In this document: positions 10,664-21,615 of the stretch, one piece after another
How the letters are laid out: every line of letters starts with the position of its first letter
How positions within the stretch are numbered: the stretch's first letter is position 1
DNA from: Cudoniella acicularis
Lineage: Eukaryota; Ascomycota; Leotiomycetes; Helotiales; Helotiaceae
DNA: 23,721 nt
Assembly: GCA_013054445.1 (NCBI GenBank)
Contig: JAAMPI010000884.1
Location: forward strand, 1-23,721
Reading direction: 5' to 3'
Program-made: the position numbers and the translations under genes
The notes under the pieces: model-generated
What the model saw: only the letters and a program-made list of their open reading frames with translations
What the model was told of the DNA's origin: nothing
The model's database searches: none

Positions 10664-11479
10664 TCATCCCACATACGCAACCTCTCCTTTCATCTCATAC
10701 CTCTGCCTCCCTTCCAGCTCCGCTCTATCAACCGGATATATCGACGTACTCCCTAATTCATGAGTACCCCCCGCCCAAGGCTGATTCGCTCTCATCGTCG
10801 CTGGATCATAAACCTCGGGTGCATCACTTCCTCCCACCTTATTCCCATCCTTAACCCCAGTCCCACTTCCTCCTCCTTTTACTTCTTTATCTGCATTTTG
10901 ACTTAGTCCATTATTATTCGCCCCTTGACTTTGTCGGCTGCGTTTCCGATATGGGAGGTAAACGAAGAAGAATGCAAGAGCGAGGATGATGATAAATAGG
11001 AGCGTGACGCCGACACCAAGACCAGCTGCTGCGCCAGGTGATAGACCCGAGGATTGACTACTATTTGTGGTTGTTGATGTACTGGCCGGAGCTGGAGATG
11101 CGGAAGGAGTCGGGGATGAGATAGATGTTATAAACGTTGATGATGTTGAAGAGGTTGTCCTTGAACTAGCGGGAAGGGAAGAGGAGGATGTGCTCTGTCC
11201 TGTTGTTTGGGTGGAGCCCGAGGTGTGTACTAATACAGGTGCTGCCGACGATGCTGCCGACGAGGACGATGAAGCTGAGGAGGCGGGCACGAATACAGGT
11301 GTCGTCACCGCAGATGACGAAGAGGCCGATCCTGTTGCTGTCGCAGCTGTAGACACAAGTACACTTGTTGTGCTCTCAACGATTGGGGTAGCACTCGCCG
11401 TGCTCGCAGCAATTAGGGTTGCCGATGAAGATTTTTCTGGTACAGTTACTGCTGATGCGAATGAGGTGCTTTCTGCCAT
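10664..11479 (-). CDS. Ser/Thr-rich single-pass membrane protein (Mid2/WSC-like layout)
   Basis: This is an uninterrupted 271-aa frame from ATG at 11479. Residues about 1-145 are dominated by Ser, Thr, Ala and Pro and are a likely heavily O-mannosylated stalk. Around residues 150-180 there is one strong membrane segment (AAAGLGVGVTLLFIIILALAFFFVYLPY) followed by the basic stop-transfer YRKRSRQ. The cytoplasmic tail of about 90 residues is hydrophilic, with NNNG, GGGSGTG and a terminal part containing QPWAGGTHELGS and YEMKGEVAYVG. This layout matches fungal cell-surface sensors of the Mid2/WSC type and other SKG6-like proteins. No N-terminal signal peptide or Cys-rich domain is visible in this frame, so an upstream exon may be missing from the model; I could not define one. 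The role in wall sensing is inference from layout only. Confidence 0.7.
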   Translation of the reverse strand: MAESTSFASAVTVPEKSSSATLIAASTASATPIVESTTSVLVSTAATATGSASSSSAVTTPVFVPASSASSSSSAASSAAPVLVHTSGSTQTTGQSTSSSSLPASSRTTSSTSSTFITSISSPTPSASPAPASTSTTTNSSQSSGLSPGAAAGLGVGVTLLFIIILALAFFFVYLPYRKRSRQSQGANNNGLSQNADKEVKGGGSGTGVKDGNKVGGSDAPEVYDPATMRANQPWAGGTHELGSTSIYPVDRAELEGRQRYEMKGEVAYVG

Positions 11480-12483
11480 GATGTATTTAGGTTGTGTAGT
11501 TCTCAGTTCGAAATCGATATCGAAATATGCGATATGGCGTTGCCCCGTGGAGCCTCAGCCTGATGTTATCCCGTCCAGCCAACGATGGTTCTGAAGTCAG
11601 AGTCCCCGATGCAAGCTCACCAATATCTCCTGGCCGCCAATTGGCAGAGCGATCAAAAGTTCAAAACAGATAAAGATACAAGAGAAACAATCAGATTCTG
11701 ATCAGAAAGACAATAAAGAAATCAACAGGGAGCCCTGAATTTCTATCCTCGTGGTCTGTTACGGTGTGGCTGCTTCACTAGTACTTTTTGGTTTTATTGA
11801 TGTGCCGTGTTTTGCTGAACCGTGCGAGTGGCGTCGGTTCTTGTGGTGTTTAGGCCTAGTCACTCAATTGTGGCTTGTCAGGGTCTAATCGTGTGACCTT
11901 TTGCATGCACGGCACAATTGCAACGGGATTTCTCTTGCTTTTCTATTGGCGCGGTAATGTTTACGGATTTTCTGGTGTTTTTTCAGCCAATTGATGTTGT
12001 TTTGTGCTATCTCTTCAACGTCTTTAACGGTCTGTGTGTCGGCAACCACGGTTACTTCAACTCCATAAAATGAAATATACTCTCAAGTTGTAACATGAGT
12101 GAGTGTGTAAAGCTGCTTTAGTTTTAGAAACAAGCAGAACTAAGACAAAATATAATACCAAAATCTGCTACCTGAGAATCAAGTCTTCGGATATTTTGCC
12201 AAAGGGTTTAGTTGAATTCAACCCGGATCAAATTTTCTGGTCACATTAACCAAGGTTTGTTTGGGGGTCTTGCAGAATTTTACATCTCACCTTTGCCAGT
12301 GTTCTTGGCGAATACAAAAATTATCCCGAAGGAATTGAGGAATCGAGTTGGGGTCGCTGACACCAACACCTCCAGGGACGAAACGTTACCACCAACTTTT
12401 GGCCCCTTTTCAAATTTTTCCTGCTACTCAAACACTATTTAAATCTAGATTCTGTTAGTTTTCAATCTTTCATCCCTTCTCAA
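11480..12483. other. Intergenic spacer with divergent promoters
   Basis: This stretch separates the leftward membrane protein gene from the rightward ankyrin gene and should contain both promoters. Open frames here are short and featureless. It may include an unmodelled 5' exon of the membrane protein gene. Confidence 0.4.
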
Positions 12484-13531
12484 ATGTTCGGTACTAGCAG
12501 GAACCGAAAATTCTCTCCAAAACACCACTCCCTCTTCTCTATGGCTAGCCCACAGAGCTACCAGACCCAAACGCTTACAATATCGGTGATTTCGAATCAT
12601 TAAGTGGTGATCAGAACATGTGGCGAAAGCGAAAATCAGAGCAGCTTGCAAAACTGGAAATTTGGAAGCCCTGCAATCGATATTTGCTGAATTGTTTCCC
12701 AAACAAGGAGCACCAAATTGGCAGCTGGATATTTGGCTCCTGGATGCAGTCACAAATGGACACGCTAATGTCGTTCAATTCTTGTTTGATATTGGCGCAC
12801 AATTGAGCTCCGACTTAGAACTTTACGCGGCGGACATTAAAGACGAGTTGGTTCTGTTTGCCGTATTCGAAGTTCTCTTCCGGAATGGCCTCGATCTTGC
12901 TGCCACCCCGGAAATTATGAAGTACATATTCGACCGCTGCATCTTTGTCAACTCATGTGCTGATTTTGAGAATGTAGCTACGCTATGGAAAGCCAACCCC
13001 TCCTCGAGTACCTGCTCGCCAAAGGTGCAGATCCAAACTACATCTCTGACTTGGAGAAGCCCCCCTCGAGAACTGCGAAGATCACTCTATTATCGAAATA
13101 CTTATCTACTACGGCGTTGACGTCAAATGTGCGAACATGTTACACAATTGCCTAACGTGGAATAGCGACGACGACTGTATCAGGGAAGTGGAATGGTTGC
13201 TCGAGAATACCGGAATAGACATCAATGCACGTTGCGTCTTTTGCGTACGCTGCCGTCCACAACCGTGTACCAAAACCCAGCACCGAATCCCTGCTATTAC
13301 GGGGAACGGGTTTAGGGGGACGGCTCTGCATTTTGCGGTTAGAGGTTATGCCTTTGGCAATCGTGATAAGGCGTGCCTGGTGCCACGGGTTAAATGGTTG
13401 TTTTAGATCATGGTGCGGATAGGGAGATTAGGGATGAGCAAGGGAAAAGGCCCGTGGATTATGCTGAAGATGAGGATATGAGGGATCTTTTGGAGGAGTA
13501 TGGGATTTCGAATTTCATTAAGACCCCGTAA
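12484..13531 (+). pseudogene. Ankyrin-repeat protein, interrupted by three frameshifts
   Basis: The coding signal runs through the three plus-strand frames in order. The first has IRAACKTGNLEALQSIFAELF, WLLDAVTNGHANVVQFLFD and GAQ. The second, from about 12970, has ESQPLLEYLLAKGADPNY. The third, from about 13062, has HSIIEILIYYGVDV, TGIDINA and TALHFAVRGYAFG. The last returns to the first frame with LDHGADREI and KRPVDYAEDEDMRDLLEEYG, ending at 13531. These are ankyrin units (ALHxA, LLxxGADxN). Each shift equals loss of one base (or gain of two); two fall in homopolymers, a C run ending near 13065 and a T run at 13401-13404. The first frame has no ATG. A possible start is ATG 12484 with an intron at 12491-12614 (weak donor GTACTA), which gives a matching phase. 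Binding partner unknown. Decay or sequencing error are both possible. Confidence 0.65.
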
Positions 13532-14476
13532 AGGCGGACACGTCGAGGTAGCGGGAACATTGCAACCCATATTAATTGCCTGAGTTCAAGAGGTAAATCG
13601 AGGAGATTCGTCTTATCTTTTGATTTGCTAGGGCTCGCTTTGGCTATGAATGGGATATGAGACTGATTGGTTTCGGGTATAAATGGCGCGGCTTTAGGAC
13701 TGAGATCGCGAAGTATTGGGCTGAGACCAGTAGACATGTAAAGTGCACTGGTTTTATTTGTTAGCATTATTGCCTGTAGGCACTTAGAAAGATAATAGTA
13801 CCTGGTGGAGCTATTGTATTTCCCAAAGGACCAAATGATAACATCGTATCTTATAATCTTTGTTAGAAACATAACCTTCCTACTCAAATGCAGAGAGCCT
13901 ACCCATTTTGCGAGGACACAGAGGTTTCTTCCTCAATATTGGGCATAACCGTGAAGGCAAAGAGGTTTCTTTCTCTCGCTTCTTGGACTCGCCTATTCCA
14001 TTCCTGCTTCACGCTCCCCCATGTTAGGTCTACACTGGGTTATTGTCTCCATCTGCTCAGAATTTGCGAGTTCTCATTCCTCCGGTGAAAGTTGTCTATT
14101 GGATCTCTCATCCAACTAGGTATTTGTCCTCCACCCAGGGTAGTGTCATTTCTCTCCCAATTGAGGATATTTTGTCCGTGATAGTTAAACTACTGCGCGC
14201 CCTGCCCATTCCAATTAGTCATGCCTTGGCCATCCCAATTAGACAATGGCATAGTTGGCCCGCTCCAACTGGTTGTAGTTTGTGCGTTCCAGGCAGATGG
14301 CGGCGTGTCCTGTTGGTTCAAGTTGGGTATGCTTTGTGGGTTCCAGTGGTTCGTGATTCGCCTATTCCGTCCGGGTGGCCATTACAGACCCGAGTTAGGA
14401 TTTGGAAGTGGCACTGTCATTGTAGCAAATTCGTGTCGAAAGGTTGTCGAGAGGTTGTCGCCAGATCAACAAATGT
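13459..14476 (-). pseudogene. Truncated paralogue of the 2EXR-domain gene, with three in-frame stops
   Basis: A long minus-strand frame from about 14476 to 13900 encodes an Asn/Trp/Gln-rich repeat region (SNWDGQGMTNWNGQG) and then KQEWNRRVQEARERNLFAFT, which aligns with KKEWEARLEKARERNPFAFT of the intact gene at 15111-16668. A later exon-like segment at 13887-13459 contains LLDLPLELRQLIWVAMFPLPRRVRLYGVL, matching MDLPLEIQRMIWIAMFPAPRRVRIYGIL. This is the first half of a 2EXR domain. The rest of the domain (the ICHESRVITLEHY part) is absent; the sequence instead runs into the 3' end of the ankyrin gene. The first region is interrupted by TAA at 14384-14382, TAG at 14192-14190 and TAA at 14042-14040, all in one frame and all explicable as Gln codons with C changed to T. 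The splice joining the two parts is undefined. I judge it a decayed duplicate. Confidence 0.65.
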
Positions 14477-15110
14477 TGCAATAAAGGGTTTCAGGAAGTA
14501 GACAAAGGTTGCTGGATGGATTGTGTTGGGTGTGCTGAATATGGATCGGGTACTTGTTCTAAGAAAAGAAAGGCCTTATATGCTTCTCGAAATACCTCTT
14601 GGGCGCTTCGCTTAACTAGGACTAGCTGTCCTGTACTATAACATAGCAATAGTTCAGCTCATTGGCGGCGTGAAAATGCACAAGCTTCTAATTGATGAAG
14701 CCCGAGGTTTTCAAGTATGGATAATGGGGATTGAATAATTGGTGGCTTTTTTCAGCAATGGCAGATTAAACAGTCAATTGGATTTTGACAATATGAGCTT
14801 GATATAAGGTAGTAAGTAGGCAAGCAGCTGACTGAGGCTACAAATTACAATCTACCTCAGGCTTTCAGCCTTATGTAGCCGCGCGATATCTGCTGCACCA
14901 TATCAAATTAGATCAACCTGCTTACTCACTCCCTTTCAAGGATGTATGGCAAGGAAAATTTCTTGTTCTTAAATTTATATTTTAATTGAAAGTGAGCACA
15001 ACATACAAGAGTCTAGAACTACATATGATATCCCATGTCAGAAACGTAGCGACCTTGGCGTCAAGATATCTTTTAGGTGTGGCCAATGTTCTGCCACTCA
15101 GATGCCCATA
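14477..15110. other. Spacer between the two 2EXR copies
   Basis: No coding pattern is recognisable here. The region holds the 3' flank of the intact 2EXR gene and the former promoter of the truncated copy. Confidence 0.4.
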
Positions 15111-16668
15111 CTAATCCTTGAGAAGGCTGAGCTCTTCCTCTTCTTCAATTTCCACGTTCGGAACATTGATCTTCACTTGTCCGTTGGCTGCCCGCTCAAG
15201 ATTAGTCAGGGAATACCACTTCTCCACTTCCGCAACAGCATCTCTCTTCCTATCCTCGTGCCCTGAGATGAGCTCTGCACTAGACCCATCTCGACTGAAT
15301 GGTGCCTTCTGCCATTTAGGAGTCCAGTCACCCGAGTCCAATATTTCTCTCTCACCCAAGAGTACCTCCCGCTTTACAAAGTATGTTCTCGGCCCTGCCA
15401 TAAGTTTGACTCTCTTCATTTGAGAAAAGAGTTCTAAGACGGAAGCAGTTTTCGACTCCTTCCCTCCTTGTATGACGGCCACGAACCCCACACTTTTCTT
15501 GGCAGTAGAAGTATGGTCCATAGTGTTGAAAGTGTATCGTCTGTAAAGTCCCAGAACCTCAATACCGACCACTTTCGCCATCATCTTAGGATGCAATGAG
15601 TTGAGATGCGAAATCCATTGCCATACAACTGAGGAGTTGAGTGAGCGTACGTTGAACTGAAGAGTATCCCTGCCAGGTGCGAAGCACGTTGTAAGCGGAA
15701 ATTCAGGCCAGCTCTCGGAGTTGGGGGACTGTGCTTTGATATCTACCGGGACCTCAATTGTTGGGGCGGGTGGGGTTGGCAAGGGCTGCAGGTATGGGAA
15801 TATGTAGTGTTCTAATGTGATGACGCGAGATTCGTGGCAGATGTGGAGGGTAATGGGGAGGGTCTGTAGAGTTTAGTGCCAGGGCTTTTGTTTGACGGTT
15901 TGGGAGTTCTGCTACTTACAGGATGAACTTCATCTGGTGGAGCCTCATATTTGTAGAGAATGCCATAGATTCGGACGCGTCGGGGTGCTGGGAACATCGC
16001 GATCCAAATCATGCGCTGAATTTCAAGGGGTAGATCCATGAATTTCGGGAACAAAGGCTTTTGGTCTTCTGAATCTGCTTTACCTGCAGTGGGCGACTGG
16101 GGGGTATTGTTAAGAGGGTGCTGAGATGCGATGGTATCCATGTGAGCAGTAGATAAGGAGCTGGCGCTGTTTTCCTTGTTAACATCTTGCATGTTTGGTT
16201 GTTCAAGAGGAAGGGATCACAGAGAAGGACTTACTTGTTGAGAACTGAAGCGGTAGTTGATTGCTCGGGAGACGAAGTGATTGGACTAAGAAACAATTCC
16301 AGTGAGCAACATGACCAAGAATGGAATCTCAACTTTGAAGTTGAAACGAAGCCAACATACCTATGTCCCAACATTGTATTCAGGATTCTATGAACCTCGT
16401 CCTTAGTGTATCGAATTGCAGTAAAGGCAAATGGATTCCTCTCCCTTGCTTTCTCTAATCGCGCCTCCCACTCCTTCTTTGCAGTTTCGTATGCCTCGAA
16501 TGTATCACGATTTGCCTTTACTTCATTCATCAACACGGCCCAATCTGGTCCCTGCCTGTTTGAAGTTCCACGTCGCTGCACTCGATGACGCATCAGATAG
16601 TCTCTTTCAATCCCTCTTCGTTCCCTAGCGCGCCTCAAGAGGTCGCGGTTGGTATTTGGTGCCGACAT
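15111..16668 (-). CDS. 2EXR-domain protein (fungal, function unknown)
   Basis: I model four exons, 16668-16361, 16285-16235, 16166-15920 and 15863-15111, coding for 452 aa; exon lengths sum in frame. Residues about 1-100 are basic and helical (RDLLRRARERRGIERDYL, WEARLEKARERN). The 51-nt second exon and start of the third are Ser/Thr-rich. The 2EXR domain (PF20150) starts near residue 147 with FPKFMDLPLEIQRMIWIAMFP and PRRVRIYGI. It continues across the last junction with LHICHESRVITLEHY, the family hallmark. The C-terminal half has mixed strands and ends in an acidic stretch (VEIEEEEELSLLKD). The family is widespread and expanded in ascomycetes with no known biochemical role. An ATG at 16192 (MQDVNKEN) looks like a start but sits inside the third intron in this model. 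A truncated copy lies about 650 bp downstream. Confidence 0.85.
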
Positions 16669-17711
16669 AGTGTCGAAGTGGTTAATTGAGGAAGTGTTGC
16701 TACAATCTCGAGTCGGAGTTCGAAAAAGATTTGTGCTCGGTTGCTCAAAGGTACAGAGGGCCTTGTTTTGGCCGCTAAGCGAGACACAAGTAGCGAAAAT
16801 TATCTTGGCTAATAAGAGCCATGGGATTATTAATAGTAAAAGTTTGCAATATGATACGTCTAGTAAACATGAATCTTACTATGTGAGCCAGTCAGAAGTT
16901 AACACTATTAGAAGCCAAAACACTGCATGGCAACATGAAAAAGTTTAACGCATTAAGTAGACAGCATATAACCCTCTTTGAATGTTTTCCTCTACTTTTA
17001 AAAATGAAATCCTCTTTCGACAGTGTGCATTTCACCTCAGCGATAAGTTTGTCGCTCGCTTATCTCCTTCGGCTTTATATCAAAGCAAGTTTCTAGCAGA
17101 AAAAACAGCGCAAACGGTGGCTTAAATAAAGCCAAAGTTTCCTCTGTTTGCTTGACGCAGTCAAAAGGAAGTACCACATGCTCCACAGAGCAAATTGCTT
17201 CTATCGCACAGAAGATTGTTTTCTTTGTACTGTACGGCATGCTTCGCGCAACTCCATCTGAATTAGGCACCACGTGTGCACTACGATTTGGAAAGCAAGT
17301 ATTAGAATGTCACCGAATTTTATTCTGAATAGTAGTTAGGACTCTTCTCTGAGAGAGCCTTCAAATATGGCAATTGTTATGGTAACCTCATGGTAGCATG
17401 GTCTCAAAATCCAGGGGCTTCTCGCTTAAAATCGAGCCTTCCGCCACCGCCCCACTCTCAACTTTCTCCAGTGATTTGTTTGCTTTGCAAGCTGCAATCC
17501 TTCTCTTATCAATATGGATTCATTTGAACCGTTTTTTAATTTTTAGAGGTTTGGAAATAACCATTATGATGTCTTTTGTCGGCAGAATGAGATTGTTGGA
17601 AGTGTTACACTAATGCTTGGGCAAAAACAATCTGGGTTGGAAGTCAGAACTAAAATTCTGCACTACTATGAGCAAGAAAGATCTTTTTCAGAAATGCGGC
17701 CCTTTTAAACA
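16669..17711. other. Intergenic spacer
   Basis: This spacer is promoter region for the 2EXR gene on the left and 3' flank of the FAD oxidase gene on the right. Short open frames (for example 17273-17037 on the minus strand and 17398-17613 on the plus strand) carry no motif I recognise. AT-rich patches occur near 16800-17030. Confidence 0.4.
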
Positions 17712-19618
17712 TTAAGTTCTGCACAATTTACCAGTATTTAGATCGTATGCCCAATCATCACTCCCAACACCTTGCGCCACAAATAAACTCTCTGACGGAT
17801 CATACTTAAGCTTAATCTCTTTCAAGCGATCATAGTTTTCACCCCAGAATCTAGTCTTCCACACGGGTGTGAATTGGTTTGACTCATGGAAATAAGCCCC
17901 AGCATTCGGTTGAAGAGTGTCCCATTTCAGCTCCGTATTTTCGTTCAACCACGCCCCGGCTTCCTCGAAAGCCTGCGCTGGTGGAAGCTTGTCGTCAATA
18001 AACGCTGTGCTGGCGATTGCATGTACATACGATGAACGCCAGGCTGGTAACACGGCTCCCCTTCGCGAAGGCGGGACATCTGCAACCCCTTTCCCGGCTG
18101 TCATAGTAAGCACGAGGACGCTGCCAAAGTCCTCTTGTTGTGGCGTCATCAAGTCTTTGATTTTTTGGCTGAGTGCTGAAAGAGGCGATTGCAAAGTTTG
18201 CTTGGTGAGTAATCGGGAAGATTGGATACCATAATACGCAACTGGCATGGCAGTTTGTGATGTATTGAACCATGCGAAGAGGGAGGGAAATTCCACGGGT
18301 GGTATGTACGTGACGGAGAGGTTTGCGCCGTATGTTTCCTGAATTTGATTGAGTGTCGGGAGAACAGTGGCATTCATTGCTGCTGCCGTGTTGTTGAAGC
18401 CATTCAGACTTGCAATGGCCACGGGACCGATTGCGGGAATGGGGGCGCCTGGGACAAACTCGGCGACTAGGGATCCAGTCGCTACAAACGTTGTTCCAGA
18501 GAGTCCTTGGTCCATCCAGTTTGGCAAGCTACTTGAAATGAGTGTAATTGCATTCCACGCTGCTTCAATCGCTTCCGTCGTATTTAATGCAGCCTGGATT
18601 TGGATGGCTCCCAGGACTGTAGTTGGTGTTGAGTACGTTCGAATCACGTATTCAGTAATGATACCGTAAACACCTGGACCTCCCTATAATATATTAGTAC
18701 AACAGTGTGACTGTTACGAGAAAGGAGAACTTACTCCGCGAACAGCCCAGAAAATATCCGCACACTGTTTGTCATTGGCCACATATACTTTCCCTTCTGT
18801 TGTCGCAATGGTTGCTTGGAGAATCTGATCTGAAGCCAATCCTTTTATGGAGCTTAGGGGCCCATGACCTCCGGCCCCCGTATGTCCGCCTATTCCTACT
18901 GTTCCTGTTCCGCCTCCCACGACTGCTTTGCCATTATTGCTAGCCTGCTCATAAATTTCACCCCAGGTCCAGCCAGCCCCAACCGTAACTGCTGACCAAC
19001 CTGGGTCTTCGGTGTAATTTTCCGGAGACCAACTATCATGGAATTCGATCACACGAAGATTGTGGGTCCATATGGATAATGAATTAGCACCCGAAGATCT
19101 AATATTGTCAATAACCGTTTTGAAATAATTTTTTCGTCTTCGCTGACATACCTTCCACACAAATCGTGCCCAGTACCTTTCACTATGATCCTGATCTGTC
19201 GGTCCGCAGCCCATTTCAAAGCCAAAGCAACTTGTTCAGCTGACGTAGCATTGACTATATACTGCGGCAGTCCTCCCAAAGTACACCCTTGAGCCTCAGA
19301 GTAGCCCGTCGATCCAGGCGGAATGCATGAGTTATTTGTGAACACAGGAAAATCGACTGATTCCGGCTGAAGACCGTGGAAATGTGCAGATGTCCAGTTT
19401 GATTCTACAGTCGCACAGTCGATTTTAGAGCCAAATGGATTGCCTGGCCAGCAAGAAGAAGCGACTGGAACTGTTCGAATCAGTGTGCCCGATATGCTAC
19501 TGTTGAGAGTTGACCAGTCCGCTTCACTTGGCCATGAGGCATCAGAAGTTGTGACTTTGCATTGTGATGCAAGAGTAGTTGCGGCTGCGATGAGAGGGAA
19601 GAGGATAAAATAGCCCAT
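17712..19618 (-). CDS. Secreted FAD-linked oxidase, berberine-bridge-enzyme-like (VAO/PCMH family)
   Basis: I model three exons, 19618-19152, 19098-18735 and 18683-17712, coding for 600 aa. It begins with a signal peptide (MGYFILFPLIAAATTLASQ). The FAD-binding domain (PF01565) starts near residue 120 with LPQYIVNATSAEQVALALKWA and IIVKGTGHDLCGR across the first junction, then WSAVTVGAGWTWGEIY and VGGGTGTVGIGGHTGAGGHG. The substrate-binding region follows, and a BBE domain (PF08031) lies at the end with YFHESN, FWGENYDRLKEIKLKYDP and FVAQGVGSDDW. The His in TGHD is the expected 8-alpha-histidyl FAD anchor. The Cys usually seen before TVG in bicovalent members is Thr-Gly here, so single attachment is predicted. 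Several N-glycosylation sites (NSS, NWT, NNS, NAT) fit secretion. Related fungal enzymes oxidise alcohols, sugars or secondary metabolites; the substrate here is unknown. No tailoring genes lie next to it. Confidence 0.87.
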
Positions 19619-21615
19619 TTATAATTTTTGAAGCCGCAGAGGAGCTAATACGGAGAAGAGACCGGCGCGTTTGTTAGAAGGCAGGACTCTCAAATTTAAG
19701 CCGCCAACCTGAAAAAGAGGGGACGGTGGAACGAAGGAATATTGGCATAAGTATAAGGATTGCGTGGCTACGTTATCTTGAGGCAGAATGTGAGCTTTAT
19801 GCCAAAAGAAGTGAGGCAATTATACGTAAAACAAAATTCTTTCACTGCGAGCTCGCGTTGACCATCCTTTCGTGTGTCCTAAAATGGCAAAAGGAGTGAC
19901 AGCCACATACGGCTTAAGGAAGATGAACATCAGTAAAGTCAGATCTACATTGGCGAAATCTGGTCGAGCAAATTAGATTTAGTCTCGGCATCCTAGTTCG
20001 GGTTAAGACTGGCCCAAACACATCGTACCTTGCATGGTATATTTTACTAGCACCACAGTGAGCACAAATCTGGAAAGATATTGTCGAAAGTGGCAAATTC
20101 TCTCTAGAAGTTTGATTTCCTGGTAAAAATCACGCAACTGTCTGGTGTGTTGTGTTGCAATGAAGAAATAACTAATTGGGTAGAAAGCGGGATCGTGTTT
20201 TGCGGTATTTCTCATTCGACGTCAGCTTATTTTCCTGCACGGCACATCTGCTTCCCTTGAAAAGCGGTGACCTTAGTATCTGTGCACGAGGCTAGAAGTT
20301 AAAGTACAAGCTTAAAACTCCTTGGAGCTACCATGATCTAACAAAATAAGGCTTAAGCCTCTTCCCGTCGAAGTTCGGAACCTTACACGAAACACTTGAA
20401 AATAATTAAATAATTACGGAATTTAAATTCAAATCAAATGGCTACCGTAAGTAAAAGGGGGAAAGGATTCCTATTCTTTTTCTTTTGATAGTGTAGCTCA
20501 AATATACAATGCTAATCTTTGAAGTGTTGCCCGTGAAGACCCGACACCGACCCCGAATACTGCGAACAAAAGGGAAAGTTAGATCACTACAGACCTGCAA
20601 CTGCGACCACCCAGTGATACTACCACACATTAAACCAAAAATTTCGTTCTGAAAGAACTGCCGATGCTAGAAGATCAATGCATTTAAAGGGAATCTGCGC
20701 GTCGTTGAGCTTCAATGCGACGCGAGATTTCAAACAAAACCTCAAAACAAAAGCCTCCTACAATTGCAACTCTACTAACCCAGAAGAGAATCACTGGCGT
20801 CATCTCAAAGTTCAAAAGGATAGAAATTCCTGTATCCCGACCAGACCTATCAAACGATCAGTAAGACTATGTAAGCAGCATCCGCACATCCGGCAGTTGC
20901 GGGCCGTTCGGGAACTTTGGGTGCTGCAGTCCCAAGGGAAATGATCCCTTGAGTCCATATCGGACTTATGGGAAAGTGCGACATATATCACGATCGAACC
21001 TATCAATCGCAGAAGAACGTTTTGTAAGCAAGCCCGGGACAGTTTATTAAACAACCTGGCCTTTCCGAGGTCTTTCTGAGGGGTAAGAACTGGTACGACA
21101 CAGTGCTGGGTAGAAAGTTCCAAAATGATATATTTTCCCCTCTTCAGTCAGCTTGTCAAGCGGCCATCTTGCCACCTAATTCGGTAGTGTTGAAGCTATT
21201 CCCAACTCTCCCAAAATTATAACTTCTCACAAACCTCGATTTTTCCAACTAAACTAACATCACAGCTACAAAAATAGAAATCGCAAGACTTTTATAAGTA
21301 ATTAATTTCCGAGATTGCAAATTTGATCACTAAACAAGAATTAAAGTTCACTCATCTTATCTTCTACCCCGCATGACTCGTAATCCTTCCTCGGAAAAGT
21401 TAAAAAATCGTCGAATATCACATGATTAGTGAACGAGAAAGAAAATCTAAGATCGAACCCATGATTAGTAAACATTTCATATATACCTCATCAACCCCAC
21501 TATGAGAGCACCTTATAAACGTCCAAATCCGTTTTCCTCCTTCATCTTTCTAGTCACAATTGAAAACCTGACAAGAAACTCCAGTTTAAAATTCCTTTAA
21601 AAAAAAAACACCAAA
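19619..21615. other. 2-kb intergenic region with divergent promoters
   Basis: This region lies between the leftward oxidase gene and the rightward tautomerase gene. A CCAAT box in oxidase orientation lies at 19745-19741, about 125 bp upstream of its start. I looked for tRNA (B-box-like GTTCRA) and 5S patterns and saw none. Minus-strand frames near 20003-20215 and 20812-21123 are open but lack coding features. The segment from 21200 to 21600 is AT-rich and probably the tautomerase promoter. Confidence 0.4.

Noticed and set aside
11067..11594. Plus-strand 175-codon frame rich in Asp, Glu and Val
   Set aside because: It is the antisense shadow of the Ser/Thr-rich stalk; repetitive Ser/Thr codons read backward give this composition.
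16009..16192. ATG at 16192 (MQDVNKEN) as start of a separate short 2EXR gene
   Set aside because: Splicing from 16235 to 16166 keeps the frame and joins it to a good 308-nt first exon, placing this ATG inside an intron.
17037..17273. Minus-strand 78-codon frame, considered as a transposase remnant
   Set aside because: There are no DDE-type motifs, no terminal repeats and no continuation in neighbouring frames.
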